Positions 58,522 to 64,000 of a stretch of DNA of 64,000 bases are shown piece after piece. The notes under the pieces were generated by a model that had not been told where the DNA came from, did no database searches, and was given only the letters and a program-made list of their open reading frames with translations. Location of the stretch: the NCBI RefSeq assembly GCF_900215625.1, contig NZ_OBEK01000001.1, positions 1 through 64,000 of the forward strand. The letters are read 5' to 3'. The translations under genes were made by a program, and so were the position numbers. Source of the DNA: Terribacillus aidingensis (lineage in GTDB: Bacteria > Bacillota > Bacilli > Bacillales > Amphibacillaceae). Within the stretch, counting starts at the first letter, position 1. Each line of letters starts with the position of its first letter.

Positions 58522-60104
58522 TGACATACAATGTGCTGATTAGTGATCCGTTAAGCGAAGAGGGAATGGCACCATTAACACTAGCTGATGACTTCCATGT
58601 GACTGTTGACACAGGATTAGCAGAAGCGGAGCTAATCGAGAAAATCGGAAACTTCCACGCACTGCTTGTCCGCAGTCAGACGACTGTTACACGAGCGATT
58701 ATGGAAGCAGCTCCGAATTTAAAAGTAATCGGACGCGCTGGAGTCGGTGTGGACAACATTGATTTGGAAGCAGCAACGGAACTCGGCATCGTGGTTGTCA
58801 ACGCTCCTGACGGAAACACAAACTCCGCTGCAGAACATACTGTTGCCATGATGATGTCTCTTGCTCGTAATATTCCGCAAGCTTTTCTTGCTTTGAAACA
58901 GGAACGGTGGGAGCGCAAACAGCATATCGGCGTAGAATTAAAGGGGAAGACACTTGGTATCGTTGGAATGGGACGAATCGGAGCGGAGGTTGCTTATCGG
59001 GCCAAAGGACAGCGAATGGATGTTATTGCATATGATCCATTTTTAACAAAAGATCGTGCAGACAAGATGGGCATTGCTTATGGAACACTGGACGAGGTAT
59101 TTGCAGCTAGTGATTTCCTTACAGTTCATACACCATTACTGAAAGAAACACGGCATATGATCTCTGCAGATGCTTTTGGCAAGATGAAGGATGGCGTGCA
59201 AATTATGAACTGTGCCAGAGGCGGTATTATTGATGAGGATGCTTTATATGAAGCAATTATCAGCGGCAAGGTGGCAGGAGCAGCATTGGATGTATTTGAA
59301 GAGGAGCCAGCCGTTCATCATAAATTGCTGGAGCTGCCGCAAGTAATTGCAACCCCGCACTTAGGAGCCAGCACGGTGGAAGCACAGGAGAACGTTGCAA
59401 TTGACGTGAGCAAGGATGTGATGCAGATACTTCGCGGCGGACAAGCCATTCACCCTGTCAATTTCTCCTCCGTTTCACCTGAATTAATGCGGAAAATCCA
59501 GCCATACTTTGATTTGGCTGAAAAGCTCGGTGCATTCCTTGCACGGACGATGCCGGATGCCATTGAAGAAGTTACAGTATATTATGCAGGGGAACTAGCT
59601 GACAAAGAGGTTGCGCCGTTAACTCGGAATACGGTGAAAGGTCTGCTGCAGCGTTATTTAGGAAGTGTAAATGATGTCAACGCGGCACATTTGGCTAAGA
59701 AGCGCGGCATTACAATCAATGAACAAAAAACATCTACCACAAGAGGCTTCACCAGTCTGGTAACAGTAGAAGCGAAATCAGCTTCCGTCACCCATAAAGT
59801 GGCTGGCACCCTGGTAAATGGACTAGGAGCAAGGATTGTAAAGGTTGATAACTATTATGTAGATGTTACACCCGCGGGGCACATGCTGCTCGTACGGCAT
59901 AAAGACCAGCCGGGAGCTATCGGCCGTGTAGGAACATTGCTTGCCAAGTACTCGGTTAATATTGCAACCATGCAAGTAGGGCGGTCAAATGAAGGCGGCG
60001 ATGCTATCATGATGCTTACTGTCGATAAAGAACCACAAGCAGAAGAAGTACAAGAATTGAAGCAGCTGGCAGATATTTTTGATGTAACAGCTATTACAAT
60101 ATAA
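58521..60104 (+). CDS. serA: D-3-phosphoglycerate dehydrogenase
   Basis: 527 residues, the long form. Substrate/NAD domains with VGMGRIGAEVAYRAKG (NAD Rossmann) and the catalytic set in NCARGGIIDEDAL and ATPHLGASTVEAQENVA, then an intervening ASB domain and a C-terminal ACT domain (LLVRHKDQPGAIGRVGTLLAKYSVNIATMQVGR) for serine feedback. First step of serine synthesis. Its ATG overlaps the upstream TAA (TAATG), so the two are coupled under the T-box. Confidence 0.97.
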   Translation: MTYNVLISDPLSEEGMAPLTLADDFHVTVDTGLAEAELIEKIGNFHALLVRSQTTVTRAIMEAAPNLKVIGRAGVGVDNIDLEAATELGIVVVNAPDGNTNSAAEHTVAMMMSLARNIPQAFLALKQERWERKQHIGVELKGKTLGIVGMGRIGAEVAYRAKGQRMDVIAYDPFLTKDRADKMGIAYGTLDEVFAASDFLTVHTPLLKETRHMISADAFGKMKDGVQIMNCARGGIIDEDALYEAIISGKVAGAALDVFEEEPAVHHKLLELPQVIATPHLGASTVEAQENVAIDVSKDVMQILRGGQAIHPVNFSSVSPELMRKIQPYFDLAEKLGAFLARTMPDAIEEVTVYYAGELADKEVAPLTRNTVKGLLQRYLGSVNDVNAAHLAKKRGITINEQKTSTTRGFTSLVTVEAKSASVTHKVAGTLVNGLGARIVKVDNYYVDVTPAGHMLLVRHKDQPGAIGRVGTLLAKYSVNIATMQVGRSNEGGDAIMMLTVDKEPQAEEVQELKQLADIFDVTAITI

Positions 60105-60106
60105 AA

Positions 60107-60136
60107 AGAAGCGGGCAGATTATTCTGCTCGCTTCT
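60107..60136. terminator. Bidirectional terminator between serA and the permease gene
   Basis: AGAAGCGGGCAGA / TCTGCTCGCTTCT hairpin with an A run before it. Confidence 0.85.
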
Positions 60137-61442
60137 TCGCTTTTAACGCATAAAATATTGGCAGTCCGATAACTGCTATTCCAATAGATAACAGACAGCT
60201 TAGGAAGTCTGTGAACAATGTACTGATCAAGACAAACAAAGAGCCGGCGATTGCAGCTATTGGAATAAAAGGATAGAGTGGTACGCTGTAAGCACGTTCT
60301 TTACCTTTATGTCGTTTTCGTAAGATGAAAACAGCATAAAAAGCCAAAACATAAAATAGATAAATGGTAAAAATACTGATTTCTGATAGTTTATCTGGAT
60401 TGCTTACCAGCATAAAAATAATAGACAATACAAGCTGCAAAACAACTGCAACCCAAGGTGTTTGGAATGTAGGGTGCACTTTTTTCAGCAAATTAGAAAA
60501 TGGCAGTTGTCCACGCTCTGCCATTGCAAATGGAATCCGTGGAAAGGTAAGAATTTTACCATTCAAACAACCGAAGATGCTCACAATAATCCCCAAACTG
60601 ACGATAATTTCACCAGTATCACCAAGTACAAGTTTCGCAGCGGTGCTCGCGGCATTGGTGTTTAAGCTGACAATCTCAGCAGCTGGTAAAATATAGAGCA
60701 TAGCTGCGTTGATTAGCAGGTAACATGCTGTAACAATTAAGATACCGCCAATCATTGCTTTAGGCAGTGTTTTCTCAGGATCTTTCATTTCCCCGCCCAT
60801 AGATGCGAGCATGATCCAGCCATCATAAGCAAACAAAGTTGCTAAAATAGCAGCGCCAAAGTTTATCTCAGAGAGTGCCTCCGGGACAGCACTAAAGAAA
60901 TCTGCGTCACCTTTCCAAAAACCGAAGATGACAATAAGAATAATAGGGAGCAGTTTCCCAATCGTTGTGACCAGTTGTACAATACCGCCAAATTTTGTAC
61001 CAATTATATTTATGACACAAAGAAATACGACACTGGCAATGCCGACACCAGCTGTCCATGCTGAACTCCAGCCGAACAAGTTAACCATTAGTGTCCCAAA
61101 ATAAAGACCTAGTGCAGCGATGATTGCTGGTCCATACAAGATGGTCTGCACCCATCCGCAAAGAAAGCCCCATATTTCGCCGTATGTTTCCTCAAGATAG
61201 GCGTACAAACCGCCAGTTTTCGGAATTTGAACACCAACTTCGGCAATTGTCAAACCGCCAGCAAGCGTTAAAAGTCCGCCAATCAGCCAGGCAAGCATGG
61301 CAATTTCAGCGCTGCCAGCATAACTTAGGACGGGACCAGGTTTCATAAATACACCAGAACCAATAATCGTACCTACTACAATAGATAAACCTAGAAAAAG
61401 TCCGATGTCTTTCTTTAATGCTGCGTTTTCTGGTTGATTCAT
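60120..61442 (-). CDS. Amino acid permease, LAT/SteT type
   Basis: 440 residues, 12 membrane helices, APC family. TM1 motif GLSIVVGTIIGSGVFMKPG and TM6 region ATLFAYDGWIMLASMGGEMKDPEKTLPKA match SteT, the serine/threonine exchanger of B. subtilis. It converges on serA, so a role in serine balance is attractive but unproven. An AAGGAGTG site precedes ATG 61442. Confidence 0.88.
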   Translation of the reverse strand: MNQPENAALKKDIGLFLGLSIVVGTIIGSGVFMKPGPVLSYAGSAEIAMLAWLIGGLLTLAGGLTIAEVGVQIPKTGGLYAYLEETYGEIWGFLCGWVQTILYGPAIIAALGLYFGTLMVNLFGWSSAWTAGVGIASVVFLCVINIIGTKFGGIVQLVTTIGKLLPIILIVIFGFWKGDADFFSAVPEALSEINFGAAILATLFAYDGWIMLASMGGEMKDPEKTLPKAMIGGILIVTACYLLINAAMLYILPAAEIVSLNTNAASTAAKLVLGDTGEIIVSLGIIVSIFGCLNGKILTFPRIPFAMAERGQLPFSNLLKKVHPTFQTPWVAVVLQLVLSIIFMLVSNPDKLSEISIFTIYLFYVLAFYAVFILRKRHKGKERAYSVPLYPFIPIAAIAGSLFVLISTLFTDFLSCLLSIGIAVIGLPIFYALKAKKRAE

Positions 61443-61560
61443 GTTGTCACTCCTTTTTCTGTCCTTACTGCATGCATGAAGATATGTAGTTCATTATAGG
61501 AAATACAGCTATAAATAGAAACTAGAAAAAGTATTCTGACATGTAAAGGCTTCTAACATA

Positions 61561-61590
61561 GAAAAGGAGCTTGCAGTAGCTGCAGCTCCA
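61561..61590 (-). terminator. Terminator of the PHP phosphatase gene
   Basis: GGAGCTGCAG / CTGCAAGCTCC hairpin on the minus strand followed by TTTTCT. Confidence 0.7.
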
Positions 61591-61622
61591 TCTAATAAAT
61601 TGCCCGTACTTATACCGTTTTT

Positions 61623-62438
61623 TCAGCCAAGCGGTACAGCTTGGCGCTGTCTTTTTTCGAATGTTTGAATTTCCGTGTAGCCAACTTTTTTGGCAAGCTG
61701 TATGGCTTCTGAATACGCATAACCAACATGTTTAGGTGCGTGTGCATCTGAATTAATTACAATACCAACACCCGCATCAAAGCATTTTTGCAGCAAAAGC
61801 GGATCAGGATATATTTCGCCGACCGGCTTTCGCAAGCCAGCAGTGCTGATTTCAATGCATGTATCGTTTTCCGCAAGTGCTTGAACAACCCGATCATATT
61901 CACCTTCTACAAATGCTTGGTCTTCTGGTTTGTAGCCAAAAATCTTAATTAAGTCAATATGGCCGACAAAGCTGAAGAGTTTTGATTCAGCTAACGTTAT
62001 GATTTGATCATAATAGTCGCGGTATGCTTGCTTCAAATCTCTTTTTTCATATTCCTCTTTGTAAATATCAAGATCAATTCCCCATTCGCGAATCCAGTGA
62101 ACAGATCCTATCACGTAATCAAATGGATGCTGATCTAGAAATTCTGCCATTTCTGCTTCTTTACCAGGTGTATAATCCATTTCAATGCCCATTTTCACTG
62201 GAAGTTTTAGTTTTTTAATATCTTCGAAGAAGGCTAGATAATCTTGGAAGTGCAGTGTCCGCCGGTTCTCAACCCAAGGATTGGATAAGATTTTATTTGT
62301 TTCCTGGAAGAAATACGCATGCTCAGAAATTCCGAATTCCTCAATTCCCTTACTGCGTGCCGATGCAAGGTACTCGTGAATATATTCCAATGAGAAAGTG
62401 CCTGTTTCTGCCATATGTACATGATAATCTGTCAGCAA
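61623..62438 (-). CDS. PHP-domain histidinol-phosphatase family protein (HisJ-like)
   Basis: 271 residues. PHP metal ligands can be followed: DYHVHMAETG, SEHAYFF, GIEMDY, GSVHWI, VGHIDLIKIFG and INSDAH. The family includes HisJ/HisK histidinol phosphatase, but no other his genes are nearby, so the actual phosphoester substrate is open. It uses a TTG start at 62438 with an AGGAGTGG site. Monocistronic with its own terminator. Confidence 0.88.
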   Translation of the reverse strand: MLTDYHVHMAETGTFSLEYIHEYLASARSKGIEEFGISEHAYFFQETNKILSNPWVENRRTLHFQDYLAFFEDIKKLKLPVKMGIEMDYTPGKEAEMAEFLDQHPFDYVIGSVHWIREWGIDLDIYKEEYEKRDLKQAYRDYYDQIITLAESKLFSFVGHIDLIKIFGYKPEDQAFVEGEYDRVVQALAENDTCIEISTAGLRKPVGEIYPDPLLLQKCFDAGVGIVINSDAHAPKHVGYAYSEAIQLAKKVGYTEIQTFEKRQRQAVPLG

Positions 62439-62536
62439 TATGTTCCACTCCTATCAACTAAGTTAAAAATATTTTGACATATTATATGAGATGTTCCAAG
62501 TAGAGATTTGTAAGGTAATCTTTAAAATGGGGAAAT

Positions 62537-62566
62537 GAAAAAGCTCTGCCTTTTCAGGAGAGCTTC
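62537..62566 (-). terminator. Terminator after the 27-codon ORF
   Basis: AAGCTCT / AGAGCTT stem with inner CCT/AGG, followed by TTTTT on the minus strand. Confidence 0.75.
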
Positions 62567-62580
62567 AAGAAGAAAAAATA

Positions 62581-62664
62581 TTATAGAATAGAGTTCAAGT
62601 AGCCACCGACACTGCTCAGTAGTAATGTTGCTGCAAGAATCATATTAAAGCGACTGTTTTTCAT
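62581..62664 (-). CDS. Small hydrophobic peptide (27 residues), function unknown
   Basis: ATG at 62664 with an AAGGGTAGG site encodes MKNSRFNMILAATLLL, then SSVGGYLNSIL. A short basic N-terminus followed by one hydrophobic segment suggests a single-span membrane peptide or a secreted pre-peptide. A terminator follows the stop after 15 bp, and an extended -10 sequence TGCTATGAT lies about 75 bp upstream. These flanking signals support a real gene, but the length alone would not. No family was recognised. Confidence 0.5.
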   Translation of the reverse strand: MKNSRFNMILAATLLLSSVGGYLNSIL

Positions 62665-62737
62665 GATATTCCTACCCTTTCTGTTGATTTATATTCGTTA
62701 GTTTTATCTTACCCGCTTTGTTGTTGTTGTAACCTCT

Positions 62738-62746
62738 GATCTTATT
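62738..62746 (-). promoter_or_regulatory. Possible extended -10 promoter of the 27-codon ORF
   Basis: TGCTATGAT on the minus strand is a TGn extended -10. A TTGAGA upstream is too distant to be the -35. Confidence 0.4.
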
Positions 62747-62818
62747 AATATCATAGCACCCAGCCGGCTTGTATTTCTTCTCAATCGTGTATAAAAAATG
62801 TGGAAAAAATGTGGAATG

Positions 62819-62858
62819 AAAAAATCGGCAGCATGCTTGTCGCGATGCCGCCGATTTT
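62819..62858. terminator. Orphan hairpin with poly-T, minus strand
   Basis: AAAATCGGCGGCAT / ATGCTGCCGATTTT around a 10-nt loop, followed by T6 on the minus strand. No gene ends here on that strand, so it may close an unrecognised short transcript. Confidence 0.6.
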
Positions 62859-63096
62859 AGAATCGTCTCATTTGTAACTAATGAGGTGTAAAGTATTCAA
62901 TGTAAATCTAATGTAAGGTTGTCTACTTATTATAAAGTCTTGTTTTAAAAAAATAAACAGTTATTTTTCATTTTACAAAGGCGATGAAGAATGTGTTTTG
63001 ACTGATTTGCTGCTGACTGCCGGACTGGGGGGACAATTCATATAAGAAGTTCAATTGAATGCTTTCGTTTGACGCACTCTATTTCCTACGAATCAT
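62859..63096. other. AT-rich intergenic stretch
   Basis: No gene, repeat or known RNA was recognised here. It is AT-rich, with promoter-like pieces on the minus strand (for example TATAAT near 62928-62940) that could feed the hairpin at 62819-62858. Confidence 0.4.
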
Positions 63097-63125
63097 TTGT
63101 TTGCATACTTTCTTTCGGGTATAAT
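63097..63125 (+). promoter_or_regulatory. Sigma-A promoter upstream of yybS
   Basis: -35 TTGTTT (63097-63102), 17 bp, -10 TATAAT (63120-63125). Transcription would begin near 63132, leaving a leader of about 130 nt. Confidence 0.65.
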
Positions 63126-63191
63126 TGGTGGGTAGCATTTTTTCAGATGAGAGGGCTGTTTTGCGCACCTTCATCTCTTTCAAGCGAACGC

Positions 63192-63219
63192 AAGCACAGC
63201 CTAAGCAGCTGTGCTTTTT
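63192..63219 (+). terminator. Intrinsic terminator inside the yybS leader (possible attenuator)
   Basis: Perfect 9-bp stem AAGCACAGC / GCTGTGCTT with a 7-nt loop and T5, between the promoter and the yybS start. An AGATGA/TCATCT pair upstream (about 63147-63175) could form a second helix. Confidence 0.65.
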
Positions 63220-63262
63220 CTACACTTGCTTCATTACATATTCAAATGGGGTGTCACGATTC

Positions 63263-64000
63263 ATGAAAAACGGTCGACAACTGACGGAAGGAGCTATGCT
63301 GGGGGCAATTTACCTTGTACTGCTGCTGATTGCTATATATGTTCCTTTCATTAAGATTTTTGCCTATTTTGCTTTGCCAGTACCAATTATTTTGTATTGG
63401 CTTCGGCATGGAATCAAGTCAGGTTTCACTTTTTCTGCAGCAATTCTGCTGTTATCAATCATAGCGAGTCCGGCGGGTATACTGACTACTCTAACCATAG
63501 CAATTGGAGCCTCCATGACGGGGTATGCGTTGCATCGTAAACAAACAACTTATGAAGCATTGCTAAAGGGAACAGCGGGTTATGCGCTTGGCGTGACAAT
63601 CTTCTGGGTGTTAACGCAAGCAATAACTGGGATTAATATTATTGAAACAGCACAGACCAGCATGCAAGCAACAATGCAAGAGGTACGCACCCAAATGAAT
63701 GATTTAGGCGTTGCGACTCCTGAGGAACGCTGGGGGCAAGTGACCGAAATGATTGATTATATCTTCGTTCTTGTTCCAACCTTGATTGCAATTTATTCTC
63801 TCTTGTATGCGTTTGTAACGCAATGGCTGGCGCAAAAGGTTCATAACCGGCAGCAGAAGGAAAAGATCTTGTATCCGCCATTTCGCCGTTTTAACTTGCC
63901 TGTTATTGTGCTGTTTATTTACTTTATTGGATCTTTTGCTCGTTGGTTCAATATAGACCCGAACGGCGGCTTGTATCCATTTGTAGTGAACATCACTGAG
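63263..64000 (+). CDS. yybS: YybS family membrane protein (DUF2232), 5' part
   Basis: 246 codons are visible with no stop; the gene runs off the window end. Begins MKNGRQLTEGAMLGAIYLVLLLIAIYVPF and shows at least six membrane helices, with TPEERWGQVTEMIDYIFVLVP in a loop and FARWFNIDPNGGLYPFVVNITE near the break. This matches YybS of Bacillus, which precedes gdpP, rplI and dnaC, so those genes are expected next. Function unknown; the DUF2232 fold resembles energy-coupling S components. The ATG at 63263 has a GGGGTG site. Confidence 0.9.
   Translation, partial: MKNGRQLTEGAMLGAIYLVLLLIAIYVPFIKIFAYFALPVPIILYWLRHGIKSGFTFSAAILLLSIIASPAGILTTLTIAIGASMTGYALHRKQTTYEALLKGTAGYALGVTIFWVLTQAITGINIIETAQTSMQATMQEVRTQMNDLGVATPEERWGQVTEMIDYIFVLVPTLIAIYSLLYAFVTQWLAQKVHNRQQKEKILYPPFRRFNLPVIVLFIYFIGSFARWFNIDPNGGLYPFVVNITE

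Noticed and set aside
63069-63266. 65-codon frame before yybS
   Set aside because: Covers the promoter and terminator of yybS, with Cys/Ser-rich composition and no ribosome site.

Overview
The window is an origin-of-replication region of a low-GC, Gram-positive, endospore-forming bacterium of the family Bacillaceae. Evidence is the canonical dnaA-dnaN-yaaA-recF-remB-gyrB-gyrA block, the rpmH-rnpA-spoIIIJ-jag-mnmE-mnmG-rsmG-noc-soj-spo0J block, many sporulation or germination genes (bofA, yaaH/sleL, a ger operon, cwlC-like, yyaC, spoIIIJ) and T-box leaders. Protein similarity to Bacillus subtilis is high but not identity-level, and several insertions and absences differ from B. subtilis. A halotolerant or soil genus such as Terribacillus or Virgibacillus is plausible but is inference only.

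Layout. The strand shown is the reverse complement of the usual map. oriC lies at about 37.57-39.6 kb. To the left, most genes run leftward: dnaA, dnaN, yaaA, recF, remB, gyrB, gyrA, HD-GYP, guaB, a TAXI-type TRAP transporter, ung, dacA, serS with T-box, two tRNA-Ser, proC, then an accessory segment (tRNA-Arg, ger operon, cwlC-like amidase, csbD, aldehyde dehydrogenase remnant, acsA, PfpI-like, DUF3891). The conserved tadA-SRP RNA-dnaX-yaaK-recR-yaaL-bofA set follows, and the window ends in the 5' part of an rRNA operon (16S, minus strand). To the right, most genes run rightward: rpmH, rnpA, spoIIIJ, jag, mnmE, mnmG, rsmG, noc, soj, spo0J, (yyaC reversed), a YkvI-like permease, an MscS channel, yyzM, ychF, rpsF, ssb, rpsR. 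An accessory block comes next (MFS pump, sirtuin, T-box controlled serine operon, amino acid permease, PHP phosphatase), then yybS, which runs off the end.

How it works together. DnaA boxes, DnaA-trios and an AT-rich element form a bipartite origin around dnaA. Four parS-like sites serve Soj/Spo0J segregation, with Noc alongside. Serine supply appears tRNA-controlled twice: serS and an aminotransferase-serA operon each have a T-box whose specifier reads as UCC. acsA carries a perfect catabolite-responsive element.

Points most worth a second look: a divergent pair of sigma-B type promoters, one of which drives a short terminated transcript in front of a dead aldehyde dehydrogenase gene; DnaA-box clusters outside the two usual origin sites (dnaN-yaaA gap and upstream of mnmE); structured leaders before ychF and yybS; a Shine-Dalgarno-sequestering hairpin at yaaH; a 27-codon ORF with its own promoter and terminator signals; and an HD-GYP protein that lacks the HD histidine. 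No CRISPR array, prophage or intact insertion sequence was seen.
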